Shown: positions 48,037 to 59,133, counted from the first letter of the stretch. The stretch is 64,000 bases of DNA from Leifsonia sp. 71-9 (GCF_001898805.1 NZ_MKVJ01000020.1:56447-120446), one strand, 5' to 3'. Notes: generated from the letters alone by a model not told the origin. Numbers and translations are program-made.

Positions 48037-48975
48037 TTGAACAGACCGCCTACGACAGGGACGAGGAACACCCCGGTGACGCGCAACGACCAGGTCAGGA
48101 CCGAGCTTCCCGGTATGGACGAGGCTTCCCTCACCACGAAGCTCGGACCCACCGGGCGACCCCTGCGCGCGTTCCCCCAGCCCGCCCCGCTGAACCAGCA
48201 CGGCCCGGCCCGCATCGTGGCGCTCTGCAACCAGAAGGGCGGGGTCGGCAAGACCACGACCTCCATCAACCTCGGCGCCACCCTCGCGGACTACGGCCGT
48301 CGCGTGCTGGCCGTCGACTTCGACCCGCAGGGTGCGCTCTCGGCCGGCCTCGGCGCGCAGACGCACGACGTGACGACGATCTACGACCTGCTGCTGAACC
48401 GCAACGCGGACGTGCAGGGCGCCATCCAGACCACGAGCGTCCCCGGCCTCGACATCATCCCGGCCAACATCGACCTGTCGGCGGCGGAGGTGCACCTCGT
48501 CAACGAGGTCGCCCGCGAGCAGATCCTCGCCTCGGTGCTGCGCAAGGTCAGCGCCGACTACGACGTCATCCTGATCGACTGCCAGCCGTCGCTCGGCATC
48601 CTGACCGTGAATGCCCTCACGGCGAGCCACGGCGTGCTGATCCCGCTGGAGTGCGAGTACTTCGCGCTGCGCGGTGTCGCCCTGCTGATCGAGACGATCG
48701 ACAAGGTGCGCGAGCGGCTCAACCCGGCGATCGAGCTCGACGGCATCCTCGCCACCATGTACGACTCGCGCACGCTGCACTCGCGCGAGGTCCTGGAGCG
48801 TGTCGTGGACGCGTTCGGCGACCGCGTGCTGGAGACGGTGATCTCGCGCACGGTGAAGTTCCCGGACGCCTCGGTCGCCGGCACCCCGATCACGCAGTTC
48901 GCCCCCGAGCACGCCGCCGCCGAGGCCTATCGCCAGCTCGCGCGGGAACTGATCTTCCGTGGCGCCGTCGCCTGA
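48037..48975 (+). CDS. ParA/Soj-like ATPase linked to ScpAB
   Basis: 312 residues if read from TTG 48037. Deviant Walker A CNQKGGVGKTTTSINLG, Walker A' VDFDPQGALSAGL and DVILIDCQPSLGILTVNAL define a ParA-type ATPase. No parB follows; scpA does, as in mycobacteria, so this copy probably helps chromosome organisation with condensin. TAGACT (48025-48030) is six bases before TTG 48037, fitting a leaderless start; GTG 48076 with GAGGAA upstream is an alternative that removes 13 residues. Confidence 0.92.
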   Translation: MNRPPTTGTRNTPVTRNDQVRTELPGMDEASLTTKLGPTGRPLRAFPQPAPLNQHGPARIVALCNQKGGVGKTTTSINLGATLADYGRRVLAVDFDPQGALSAGLGAQTHDVTTIYDLLLNRNADVQGAIQTTSVPGLDIIPANIDLSAAEVHLVNEVAREQILASVLRKVSADYDVILIDCQPSLGILTVNALTASHGVLIPLECEYFALRGVALLIETIDKVRERLNPAIELDGILATMYDSRTLHSREVLERVVDAFGDRVLETVISRTVKFPDASVAGTPITQFAPEHAAAEAYRQLARELIFRGAVA

Positions 48976-49816
48976 CGACGCCCCGCAGGGCACGCTGGCG
49001 ACCCCGCCCGAGGCGGACGGGGCGACCGGTGCCGACGCCGGATTCCGCGTCGCGGTCGGCGCCTTCGAGGGGCCGTTCGACCTCCTGCTCTCGCTCATCA
49101 CGAAGCACGAGCTCGACATCACCGAGATCTCGCTGAGCCGCGTCACCGACGAGTTCATCGCCTACCTGCGTGCGCTCGACACCGCGGACAGCCTCGACGA
49201 GGCGAGCGAGTTCCTGCTCGTCGCCGCGACGCTGCTCGACCTCAAGGTCGCCGGGCTGCTTCCGCAGGGCGAGCTCGTGGATGCGGAGGATGTGGCGCTC
49301 CTAGAGGCGCGCGACCTGCTCTTCGCGCGGCTGCTGCAGTACCGCGCGTTCAAGGAGGCGTCGGCGTGGTTCGCGGGGACGCTGGAGGCCGAGAGCAGCC
49401 GGCACACCCGCACCGTGCGACTGGAGGACAAGTTCCGCCAGCGCGACCCGGAGCTGGTGTGGACGCTGGGCCTCGACGACTTCGCCGCGCTCGCCACCCT
49501 GGCGATGACGCCCCGCGAGATCCCCGTCGTGGGCCTCGACCACCTGCACGCGCCGCTGGTGAGCATCCGGGAGCAGGCGGCCGTGGTCGTCGGCCTGCTG
49601 CGCGGCGGCGAGCAGCTGTCGTTCCGGCAGCTGGTCGCGGGCGCCGACCAGAAGGGCGTGGTGATCGCGCGGTTCCTCGCCGTGCTCGAGCTGTACCGGC
49701 ACGCGGCCATCGCCTTCGAGCAGCTGGAGCCGCTGGGCGAGCTGACGCTGCGCTGGACGGCGGAGCACTGGTCCGAGGAGAACCTGACCAACCTGGGAGC
49801 GGATTATGACGGTTGA
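48959..49816 (+). CDS. scpA: Segregation and condensation protein A
   Basis: 285 residues. AFEGPFDLLLSLITKHELDITEISLSRVTDEFIAYL is the kleisin N-terminal SMC-binding domain; the C-terminal winged helix is LSFRQLVAGADQKGVVIARFLAVLELYR. Binds SMC and ScpB. GTG 48959 overlaps the ParA gene by 17 bases; scpB overlaps its end by 11. Confidence 0.95.
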   Translation: MAPSPDDAPQGTLATPPEADGATGADAGFRVAVGAFEGPFDLLLSLITKHELDITEISLSRVTDEFIAYLRALDTADSLDEASEFLLVAATLLDLKVAGLLPQGELVDAEDVALLEARDLLFARLLQYRAFKEASAWFAGTLEAESSRHTRTVRLEDKFRQRDPELVWTLGLDDFAALATLAMTPREIPVVGLDHLHAPLVSIREQAAVVVGLLRGGEQLSFRQLVAGADQKGVVIARFLAVLELYRHAAIAFEQLEPLGELTLRWTAEHWSEENLTNLGADYDG

Positions 49817-50462
49817 GAACGTGTCCGGGATCGTGGACGCGGACGAGGCCCCGGAGCTGACGGACGCGACCGACACCACGGAGGTGCCGGCGCCCGTCGC
49901 CGACACCGACATCGAGCGCGCACTGGAGGCCATCCTCATGGTCGCCGACGAGCCGATGAGCGTCGTGACCCTGGCGACCGCGGTCGGTGCGCCGGTGAAA
50001 CGGGTGCGGCAGGCCATCGACGTGCTCGTGGAGGACTTCGACGGCAACGCCCCCGGCGGGAGCGTGCGGCGCGGCTTCGAGCTGCGCGAGGTCGGGGGAG
50101 GCTGGCGCGTCTACGTGCGCGCCGAGTACGACCAGGTCGTCGCCGGCTACGTGCTGCAGCAGAACCCCACCAAGCTCTCGCAGGCCGCGCTCGAGACCCT
50201 CGCCGTGATCGCCTACAAGCAGCCGATCAGCCGCGGCGCGATCGCCTCCATCCGCGCGGTCAACGTGGACTCCGTGGTCCGCACCCTGCTGGGCCGCGGA
50301 CTCATCACAGAACTCTTCACCGACAGCGAGACGGGTGCCATCAACTACGGCACGACCGACCTGCTGCTCACCCAACTCGGCATCAACTCCGTGGACGAGC
50401 TGCCCAAGATCTCCCCGCTGCTGGCGGACGGAGCGGAAGGATTCGATGCCGATGTCCGTTGA
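49806..50462 (+). CDS. scpB: Segregation and condensation protein B
   Basis: 218 residues. Two winged helices: IERALEAILMVADEPMSVVTLATAVGAPVKRVRQAIDVL and LSQAALETLAVIAYKQPISRGAIASIRAVNVDSVVRTLLGRGLI, the latter strongly conserved. The acidic N-terminal 35 residues are variable. Works with ScpA and SMC in chromosome compaction. Overlaps rluB by 17 bases. Confidence 0.96.
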   Translation: MTVENVSGIVDADEAPELTDATDTTEVPAPVADTDIERALEAILMVADEPMSVVTLATAVGAPVKRVRQAIDVLVEDFDGNAPGGSVRRGFELREVGGGWRVYVRAEYDQVVAGYVLQQNPTKLSQAALETLAVIAYKQPISRGAIASIRAVNVDSVVRTLLGRGLITELFTDSETGAINYGTTDLLLTQLGINSVDELPKISPLLADGAEGFDADVR

Positions 50463-51234
50463 GGACGCACCCCAGGGCGAACGCCTGCAGAAGGTCATGG
50501 CCGCGGCGGGAGTCGCCTCCCGCCGCGTCTCCGAGCAGCTGATCGTCGAGGGCCGGGTGACGGTGAACGGCCAGGTCGTCGCCGAGCTCGGCCGCCGCAT
50601 CGACCCGGAGAACGACAAGGTCGCCGTCGACGGCACCGCCGTGCAGCTGGACACCAGCCGCCGCTACGTCATGCTCAACAAGCCCGTCGGCGTCGTCAGC
50701 TCGATGCGCGACGAGCAGGGGCGCCCCGACCTGTCCCGCTTCACCTCCGAGTTCGCGGAGCGGCTGTTCAACGTCGGGCGGCTGGATGCGGAGACCTCCG
50801 GGCTGCTCATCCTCACCAACGACGGGGAGCTCGCCCACGTGCTCGCGCATCCCAGCTTCGGCGTCACGAAGACCTACATCGCGCGCGTGCGCGGCCAGGT
50901 CACGCCGCAGACGATCGCGCGCCTCACCCGCGGCGTCGAGCTCGAGGACGGGCCGATCTCCGCCGACCGCGCCCGCCTGCTCCAGGGCGGCGGCGGGGCG
51001 AACGACTGCCTCGTCGAGCTGACCCTGCACTCCGGCCGCAACCGGATCGTGCGCCGCATGATGGCGGAGGTCGGACATCCCGTGATCGAGCTCGTCCGCC
51101 GCCAGTTCGGCCCGCTGCACCTCGGCACCCTGAAGGTCGGCGCGATGCGCGACCTGACCAAGGAGGAGCTGGGCAAGCTGCTCACCATCTCCCGCGAGGG
51201 CTCCGCCGACTCCGCCGACCCCGCCGAGCGCTGA
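50446..51234 (+). CDS. rluB: 23S rRNA pseudouridine synthase (RluB-like)
   Basis: 262 residues. N-terminal S4 domain (GERLQKVMAAAGVASRRVSEQLIVEGRVTVNG) and an RsuA/RluB catalytic domain with the Asp in VGRLDAETSGLLILTNDGEL. SGRNRIVRRMMAEVGHPV is the family's C-terminal motif. Start ATG 50446 has GGAAGG (50435-50440) five bases upstream; ATG 50452 is a close alternative. A large hairpin follows. Confidence 0.94.
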   Translation: MPMSVEDAPQGERLQKVMAAAGVASRRVSEQLIVEGRVTVNGQVVAELGRRIDPENDKVAVDGTAVQLDTSRRYVMLNKPVGVVSSMRDEQGRPDLSRFTSEFAERLFNVGRLDAETSGLLILTNDGELAHVLAHPSFGVTKTYIARVRGQVTPQTIARLTRGVELEDGPISADRARLLQGGGGANDCLVELTLHSGRNRIVRRMMAEVGHPVIELVRRQFGPLHLGTLKVGAMRDLTKEELGKLLTISREGSADSADPAER

Positions 51235-51263
51235 CCCCGCCGGCCCTGACCCCCTCCCGATTC

Positions 51264-51308
51264 GTGCCAAATGTCGCCTTTGGTGCCGCCAAAGTCGACA
51301 TTTGGCAC
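51264..51308. repeat. Nested hairpin between rluB and tyrA
   Basis: Outer arms 51264-51276 and 51296-51308 (GTGCCAAATGTCG and complement) pair over 13 bp, then one mismatch, then CTTTGG/CCAAAG (51278-51283, 51289-51294) with a 5-nt loop. C-rich and G-rich flanks (51250-51258, 51316-51325) can extend it. Can terminate transcription or be a REP-like element; the arms are A/T-richer than the genome. Confidence 0.7.
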
Positions 51309-51366
51309 AAATGTGTGGGGGAGGGGTGCGGCGATGAGGGGTGCCGCCGCTGACTAAGGTGGATGC

Positions 51367-52455
51367 GTGAACGAACCCGCCTCCCGGCTCACCGGTCCCG
51401 TCCGCGTCGTCGGCGCCGGGCTGCTCGGCGCCTCCGTCGGACTCGGGCTGCGCGCCCGCGGTGTCGACGTGCTGCTCGCCGACGCCTCGCCCGCCCACCT
51501 GCGGCTGGCCGCGGACTATGGGGCGGGGCGCGCGGACGACGGAGGCTCGGAGCCGTCTCTGATCGTGGTGGCGGTGCCGCCGGACTTGGTGTCGCGCGTC
51601 GTCGCGGACGAGCTCGCCGCGCATCCCGCAGCGGTCGTCACCGACGTCGCCAGCGTGAAGGTCGCGCCGCTCTCGGAGCTGCAGGAGTCGGGCGCCGACC
51701 TGTCGCGCTACGTCGGCTCGCACCCGCTCGCCGGGCGCGAGCGCGGCGGCCCCAGCGCGGCCCGCGCCGACCTCTTCATCGGCCGCCCGTGGGTGGTCGC
51801 GGCGCGACCGGAGAACCCGCGCGAGGCCGTCAGCCTGGTGGAGGCGCTCATCCTGGACCTCGGCGCGACGCCGGTCGAGATGGGCGCGGCCGACCACGAC
51901 GCGGCCGTCGCCCTCGTCTCGCACGCGCCGCAGATCGTGTCGAGCCTGATGGCCAAGCGCCTCGCCGGCTCCACCGACGCCGCTCTCGGCCTCGCGGGCC
52001 AGGGCGTGCGCGACGTGACCCGTATCGCGGCGAGCGAGCCCGAGCTGTGGGTGCAGATCCTCGGTGCGAACGCGCCCGCGATCGTCGAGATCCTGCACGC
52101 CTACCGCGACGACCTCGACCGCGTGCTCGTGGCCCTCGGCGACGTGGATGCGGCCGGCTCGCGGCGCGCGATCGCCGAGGAGATCGCGGGCGGCAACGTC
52201 GGCGTCTCCCGCCTGCCCGGCAAGCACGGCCAGGACAAGCGCTACAGCTCCGTGGTCGTGATGGTGGAGGACCGCCCCGGCGAGCTCGCGCGCCTCCTGA
52301 ACGAACTGGGCGACCTCGACGTGAACCTGGAGGACCTGCGGCTCGAGCACTCGCCCGGAGCCGCCTTCGGCCTCGCCGAGATCGCCGTGCTGCCCGAGGT
52401 GCTGACCCGCACCGTGAACGACCTGACCGACCGCGGCTGGAGGATCGCCGGATGA
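51367..52455 (+). CDS. tyrA: Prephenate dehydrogenase
   Basis: 362 residues. NAD-binding start [21 protein letters not shown], then [10 protein letters not shown] and [21 protein letters not shown], the substrate loop. A C-terminal ACT domain ([34 protein letters not shown]) implies feedback control by an aromatic amino acid. TAAGGT (51355-51360) is six bases before GTG 51367. Overlaps cmk by four bases (ATGA). Confidence 0.94.
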   Translation: MNEPASRLTGPVRVVGAGLLGASVGLGLRARGVDVLLADASPAHLRLAADYGAGRADDGGSEPSLIVVAVPPDLVSRVVADELAAHPAAVVTDVASVKVAPLSELQESGADLSRYVGSHPLAGRERGGPSAARADLFIGRPWVVAARPENPREAVSLVEALILDLGATPVEMGAADHDAAVALVSHAPQIVSSLMAKRLAGSTDAALGLAGQGVRDVTRIAASEPELWVQILGANAPAIVEILHAYRDDLDRVLVALGDVDAAGSRRAIAEEIAGGNVGVSRLPGKHGQDKRYSSVVVMVEDRPGELARLLNELGDLDVNLEDLRLEHSPGAAFGLAEIAVLPEVLTRTVNDLTDRGWRIAG

Positions 52456-53142
52456 CAGAGCTCGCACAGACCCCGATCGTGGTGGCGGTCGACGGACCCG
52501 CCGGCAGCGGCAAGTCGTCCGTCTCGAAGGCCACCGCCCGCCGGCTCGGCTGGGCGTACCTCGACACCGGCGCCGCGTACCGCGCGCTGAGCTGGTACGT
52601 CGTGCAGCGCCGGCTCGACCCGACCGATTCCGCGGCCGTGATCGACGCGCTGCCCGACTTCGACTACCGGATCGGCACCGACCCGTCGGGGGAGGACCCG
52701 GCCGAGACGGGCGTCTTCGTCGGCGATCACGACGTGACCGACGCCATCCGCGAGCCCGACGTCACCGCCGTGGTGAGCGCCATCGCGCGGGTGCCGGAGG
52801 TGCGCGCCTACCTCACCCAGCTCTTCCGCGACATCGTGCGGCGCTCCGGCAAACCGGGCGTCGTGGTCGAGGGCCGGGACATCACGACCGTGGTGTTTCC
52901 GGATGCTCCCGTGCGCATCCTGCTCACCGCCGACGAATCCGTTAGAATTGCCAGACGTTCTGCTGAGCTGATCGGCCATTCCGCCGCCCATGTCGGCGAG
53001 GCGCTGCTCCGGAGGGACGCGGCCGACTCCCGGGTCGTCGACTTCATGAACGCCGCGGACGGTGTGACCACCGTCGACTCCACCGACCTCGACTTCGACC
53101 AGACCGTGGATGCGGTCATCCAGGTCGTACAGAAAGAGACCC

Positions 53143-53150
<8 letters not shown>
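52452..53150 (+). CDS. cmk: Cytidylate kinase
   Basis: 232 residues. P-loop [36 protein letters not shown], and [30 protein letters not shown] are CMP-kinase motifs. Overlaps tyrA (ATGA) and der (8 bases). Codons around 52941-52964 break the gene's usage (GTT AGA ATT GCC AGA CGT TCT GCT), creating a TAGAAT sequence that could be an internal promoter for der. Confidence 0.96.
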
Positions 53151-54648
<1,498 letters not shown>

Positions 54649-54684
54649 GCAGCGCGCGCCGGTCGCGAGCTTCGGGCGCCGAAG

Positions 54685-54732
54685 TTCACGTTGTTGCGGT
54701 CATCTCCCCGGATTCGACCGCAACAACGTGAA
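54685..54732. repeat. 17-bp inverted repeat after der
   Basis: Perfect arms 54685-54701 and 54716-54732 (TTCACGTTGTTGCGGTC and complement) around a 14-nt loop, preceded by a smaller CTTCGG/CCGAAG hairpin (54670-54684). Probably the der terminator, but the non-G+C-rich arms look like a dispersed palindromic element. Confidence 0.7.
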
Positions 54733-54786
54733 GCTCGGTGCCCTTGTGCGTCAAGCGGACACGCGCGAGCGATTCTGAGAAATTCG

Positions 54787-54858
54787 GTGACGAGTCACCC
54801 CCAGATCGGGGGCGACCATGTTGGGGGTATTTGTCCCCCACCGTGTCCTCACTATGGT
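54787..54858 (+). promoter_or_regulatory. Promoter region of the GT2-GH18 operon
   Basis: TTGTCC (54831-54836) and TATGGT (54853-54858), 16 bases apart, form a good promoter; the leader would be about 65 bases. Upstream and overlapping it are three dyads: GGTGAC/GTCACC (54787-54800), CCCCC/GGGGG (54798-54812) and TGGGGG/CCCCCA around TATTTGT (54822-54840). The last overlaps the -35 and could be a repressor site. The rest of the 282-base gap shows only the palindrome at 54685. Confidence 0.55.
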
Positions 54859-54930
54859 GGACAACCGAGAGCTACCCGACCGCGCCACCCGAAGGCGCGG
54901 ACTCTCATTATCAAGGACGCATACCCGATC

Positions 54931-57273
54931 ATGAGTTCTACAAGTTCATACACCCCTGCCCGAAAGCGCCAGCTCGGTTCCGAGAAGCGCACGACCCCGC
55001 TGCCGACGGTCCACCCGAAGCCGTCGGACCGCAAAGTCACCTGGAGCCGCGTCGCCATCGTGCTGACGATCGTCTTCTGGGCGATCTACGTGGTGACCAC
55101 GATCATCCGCCAGTTCCTGGTGCTCGGCACGCAGGACTTCCGGTTCACGATGGAGGCGATCGGCTACACGGTCGTCGTCACCTTCCTCACCTTCTCCGCG
55201 CTGATGTACCTCGTCGCCCGCCAGGGCGCGCTGCAGCGGTTCCAGAAGCACGTGCGCGTTCCCCGCGCCGAGCTCGACCGCCACTTCTCCGAGAACCAGC
55301 CGACCATCACCGTCCTCGTGCCCTCCTACGCGGAGGAGCCGGAGGTCGTGCGGATGACGCTGCTCTCGGCCGCGCTGCAGGAGTTCCCCTCCAAGCGCGT
55401 CGTGCTGCTGCTCGACGACAACCCCAACCCGACCGACCCGGCCGTGATCGAGCGCCTCGAGGCCACCCGCGACCTCGCCGCCAGCATCAGCGACCAGCTG
55501 TCGGAGCCGCGCTTCCGCTTCACCGACGCGCTGCTGCGCTTCGAGCTGGGCGACGGCCGCGCGTTCGCCTCCACCGACGACGCCCGCGAGCTCGCCGACC
55601 ACTACACCTGGGCCGCCGAATGGCTGTACGCCCAGGCCGACGCTCACGCCATCGACGACCACGTGGACGTCTTCTTCGCCGACCAGGTGCTCCGCGCCCT
55701 CGGCGACGACCTCGCCCTGACGGGGGAGGCCGTGCGCGCCGCGATCGAGGACGGCGCCACCCTCTCCACCGAGCGCGTCGCGCAGCTGTACCGCCGCCTC
55801 ACCTGGACCTTCGACGCCGAGCTCGCCGTCTTCGAGCGCAAGCAGTGGGCCTCCCTCTCGCACGAGGCCAACAAGGCGATGAACCTGAACGCCTACATCG
55901 GCCTGATGGGTGGCGTGTACCGCACCGAGGAGACGCCGGACGGCCCCATCCTGACCCCCGTCCCGGCCGGCCAGCGCCGCCCGGGCGACATCGAGATCCC
56001 GGACAGCGACTTCCTGCTCACCCTGGACGCCGACTCCATCCTGCTGCGCGAGTACTGCCTGCGCCTGACCTACTTCCTGCAGCAGCCGGACAACGCCCGC
56101 GTCGCCGTCACGCAGACCCCGTACTCGTCGTTCCGCGGTGCAGGCACCCGCATCGAGCGCCTCGCCGGTGCGACCACCGACATCCAGCACATCCTGCACC
56201 AGGGCAAGTCGTACTACGGCGCCACGTTCTGGGTCGGCGCGAACGCGGTCATCCGCAAGCGCGCGCTGGAGGACATCGTCGAGACCGAGTTCGTCGGCGG
56301 CTTCGAGGTGCGCCGGTACATCCAGGACCGCACCGTCATCGAGGACACCGAGTCGAGCATCGACCTCGGCACCCACGGCTGGACCCTGGCGAACTACCCG
56401 GAGCGCCTGAGCTACTCCGCCACCCCGCCGGACTTCGGCTCCCTGATCGTGCAGCGTCGCCGCTGGGCGAACGGCGGTCTGCTCATCCTCCCGAAGCTGT
56501 GGCGCCAGGTGAAGGAGCGTCGCCGTCGCGGGGAGAACGTCTCCCGCATCGAGCTGCTGCTGCGCGTGAACTACATGGCCTCCATCTGCTGGGCGAGCTT
56601 CGGCCTCGTCTTCCTGCTGGCCTACCCGTACGACGGCCGCCTCCTGAGCCCCATGGTGCTGCTGGCCGCGCTGCCGTACTTCATCAGCCAGGCCTCCGAC
56701 CTGCGCTACTCCGGCTACAAGGCCACCGACATCTTCCGGATCTACGGCTTCAACCTGATCCTGCTGCCCGTGAACCTGGCCGGTGTGCTCAAGTCGATCC
56801 AGCAGTCGCTGACCGGCAAGAAGATCCCCTTCGCCCGCACGCCGAAGGTCAAGAACCGCACCGCGTCGCCGCTGCTCTACGTGGTCGCCCCGCTGGCGAT
56901 GGTCGCCTTCTCGCTGTTCACCCTGTGGCGCGACTGGAACGCGCAGAACTGGGGCAACGCCGCGTTCGCCGCCTTCAACGCCACCCTCGCGATCTGGGCG
57001 ATCATCTCCTACATCGGCATCGGCGCCACCATCGTCGACATCTGGCTCGGCCTGACCAAGCCGCTGTACGTCGAGAAGGGCAAGAAGCGCGACGCCGCGG
57101 CTCCGGCTCCCGCCACCGAGTCGCTCGACTGGCGTTCCGTGCTGTACCACGGCCACTCCGGCGGGGAGGTGCCCCACCTGGAGCGCGCCGCCGCCGCGGG
57201 TGCCACGGGTGCTGCCGGTGCTGCCGTGTCCGGTGACTCCGTGGTCGACGACGCTGAGAAGCAGGCCGCCTGA
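54931..57273 (+). CDS. Membrane GT2 polysaccharide synthase (cellulose-synthase-like)
   Basis: 780 residues. Two N-terminal transmembrane helices (about 40-63, 72-95), a family 2 glycosyltransferase core, and four or five C-terminal helices (about 540-700). Core residues: VPSYAEE (about 130), DDNPNP (about 163), the metal-binding DADS (about 367), IEDTES (about 470) and QRRRW (about 508), so it should be a processive synthase. An extra helical insert of roughly 100 residues sits between DDN and DAD (DARELADHYTWAAEWLYAQA...). No PilZ domain is present. The product polymer is unknown; the coupled GH18 with chitin-binding-like modules hints at a GlcNAc-containing glycan. Confidence 0.88.
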   Translation: MSSTSSYTPARKRQLGSEKRTTPLPTVHPKPSDRKVTWSRVAIVLTIVFWAIYVVTTIIRQFLVLGTQDFRFTMEAIGYTVVVTFLTFSALMYLVARQGALQRFQKHVRVPRAELDRHFSENQPTITVLVPSYAEEPEVVRMTLLSAALQEFPSKRVVLLLDDNPNPTDPAVIERLEATRDLAASISDQLSEPRFRFTDALLRFELGDGRAFASTDDARELADHYTWAAEWLYAQADAHAIDDHVDVFFADQVLRALGDDLALTGEAVRAAIEDGATLSTERVAQLYRRLTWTFDAELAVFERKQWASLSHEANKAMNLNAYIGLMGGVYRTEETPDGPILTPVPAGQRRPGDIEIPDSDFLLTLDADSILLREYCLRLTYFLQQPDNARVAVTQTPYSSFRGAGTRIERLAGATTDIQHILHQGKSYYGATFWVGANAVIRKRALEDIVETEFVGGFEVRRYIQDRTVIEDTESSIDLGTHGWTLANYPERLSYSATPPDFGSLIVQRRRWANGGLLILPKLWRQVKERRRRGENVSRIELLLRVNYMASICWASFGLVFLLAYPYDGRLLSPMVLLAALPYFISQASDLRYSGYKATDIFRIYGFNLILLPVNLAGVLKSIQQSLTGKKIPFARTPKVKNRTASPLLYVVAPLAMVAFSLFTLWRDWNAQNWGNAAFAAFNATLAIWAIISYIGIGATIVDIWLGLTKPLYVEKGKKRDAAAPAPATESLDWRSVLYHGHSGGEVPHLERAAAAGATGAAGAAVSGDSVVDDAEKQAA

Positions 57274-58883
57274 TGGCTCGCGACACGAAGGCCGCGGACG
57301 CGGCCCAGATCGAGCGCGCCCAGGCGCCCGAGTCCACCTCCGGCCGCCGGCTCGGCTTCTGGCGGGTCGTCGGTGCAACGCTCGTCGCCGCCATCGTCAT
57401 CACCGGCGGTGTCGTCGGATTCCAGTGGTGGAGCGCCCGCGCCGCCGTCGATTCCAAGCCCTGGTTCGCCTCCTACGTCGACGTGACCGCCACCCCGCGG
57501 TTCGCGTTCGAGAACATGGGCGCCACCTCCTCCAAGGACGCCGTGCTCTCGTTCGTCGTCTCGTCGAAGGAGAAGGCGTGCACCCCCTCGTGGGGCGCCG
57601 CCTACACCCTCGACCAGGCCCGTTCCTCCCTCGACCTGGACCGCCGCATCGCGCGCCTCCAGCAGCAGGGTGGCACCGTCGCCGTCTCGTTCGGCGGCCT
57701 GAACAACGACGAGCTCGCCGTGAAGTGCACCGACGCCACCGAGCTGAAGGATGCGTACGCCTCCGTCGTCGACCGGTACAAGATCGGCACCATCGATCTC
57801 GACCTCGAGGGCAACGGCCTGACCGACACCGCGGCCGCCGAGCGTCGCGCCACCGCCATCGCCGACCTGCAGAAGGAGCGTCGCGCCGCCGGCAAGAGCC
57901 TCGCCGTGTGGCTGACCCTCCCCGTCGCGCCCAGCGGCATGACCTCCGACGGCACCAACGCCATCGCCGCCATGCTCAAGGCCAAGGTCGACATCGCCGG
58001 CGTCAACGTCATGACCATGGACTTCGGTCAGTCGAAGGATGCCAAGAAGTCCATGGCGCAGAACGCCCAGGCCGCCGTCACCGCCGCTCAGCGTCAGCTC
58101 GGCGTGCTCTACGACCGGGCCGACCTGCACCAGAGCGACCCCAGCCTGTGGGCGAAGATCGGCGCCACCCCCATGATCGGCCAGAACGACGTGGAGGATG
58201 AGGTCTTCAGCCTCAAGGACGCCACCGCCTTCAACACGTGGGCCCTCTCCGAGGGCATCGGCCGCATGTCCATGTGGTCCGCCAACCGCGACAAGACCTG
58301 CGGCTCGAACTACGTCGACACCTCCGTCGTCTCGGACGCCTGCTCCGGCGTCAGCCAGGGCAAGCAGACCTTCGCCGGCATCCTCTCCAAGGGTTTCGAC
58401 GGTCACATCTCGCTCGGCGAGTCGTCCGTCACCACCGCGGAGCCCACCAGCACCGCCGTCGCCGACGATCCCGCCACCTCCCCGTACGCCATCTGGACCC
58501 AGACCAACTCGTACCTCAAGGGCACCAAGGTCGTCTGGCACCGCAATGTGTACGTCGCCAAGTGGTGGACCAAGGGCGACGTGCCCGACAACCCCGTCCT
58601 GAACGCGTGGGAGACCCCGTGGGAGCTCGTCGGCCCCGTGCTGGCCGGTGAGACGCCCATCCCGCAGCCCACCCTCCCCGCCGGCACCTACCCCGAGTGG
58701 ACCGGCACGGGACAGTTCGACAAGGGCCAGCGCGTACTCTTCGACGGCGTGCCCTTCGAAGCCAAGTGGTGGACCCAGGGCGACAGCCCCGAGGCCGCCA
58801 GCTCGGACCCCGACTCGTCCCCCTGGACCCCGCTCACCCAGGACGAGATCGACCAGATCCTCGGCGGTTCCACCGCCGGATGA
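57273..58883 (+). CDS. Membrane-anchored GH18-like protein with two CBM5/12-like modules
   Basis: 536 residues. An N-terminal anchor helix (about 30-52) places the rest outside the cell. The GH18-like barrel spans about 60-385; its active-site strand reads IGTIDLDLEGNG (about 172-181), keeping the D-x-E with the catalytic Glu (about 179) but not the first Asp of the usual DxxDxDxE. Two C-terminal modules each contain AKWWTxGD (about 430 and 495), like chitin-binding ChtBD3/CBM5/12. Its ATG overlaps the synthase TGA (TGATG), so a hydrolase/binding protein is made with the synthase, as with other exopolysaccharide synthase-hydrolase pairs. Confidence 0.85.
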   Translation: MARDTKAADAAQIERAQAPESTSGRRLGFWRVVGATLVAAIVITGGVVGFQWWSARAAVDSKPWFASYVDVTATPRFAFENMGATSSKDAVLSFVVSSKEKACTPSWGAAYTLDQARSSLDLDRRIARLQQQGGTVAVSFGGLNNDELAVKCTDATELKDAYASVVDRYKIGTIDLDLEGNGLTDTAAAERRATAIADLQKERRAAGKSLAVWLTLPVAPSGMTSDGTNAIAAMLKAKVDIAGVNVMTMDFGQSKDAKKSMAQNAQAAVTAAQRQLGVLYDRADLHQSDPSLWAKIGATPMIGQNDVEDEVFSLKDATAFNTWALSEGIGRMSMWSANRDKTCGSNYVDTSVVSDACSGVSQGKQTFAGILSKGFDGHISLGESSVTTAEPTSTAVADDPATSPYAIWTQTNSYLKGTKVVWHRNVYVAKWWTKGDVPDNPVLNAWETPWELVGPVLAGETPIPQPTLPAGTYPEWTGTGQFDKGQRVLFDGVPFEAKWWTQGDSPEAASSDPDSSPWTPLTQDEIDQILGGSTAG

Positions 58884-59133
58884 GACTCGGCGGCGGGATG
58901 CAGACCCCCTGCTCGCATCCCGTCGTCGACCTGACTGGACACATCCGCTGCGGGGCGGAGGTTCCAGGCGGCGATACGCGCCGGCTTCGTCGGGAAGCCC
59001 CTGAGCGCGCGTTCGTCGTCGTGTCGGCGGGGCCGTCAAGGCACCTTCGGGTTGGTGCACGACGCACCCCCGCCGACACGCTAAGATAGTGGAGTTGCCT
59101 CGCTTGGTGCCCAGCGCCTGGGTGGGGCAGCAA

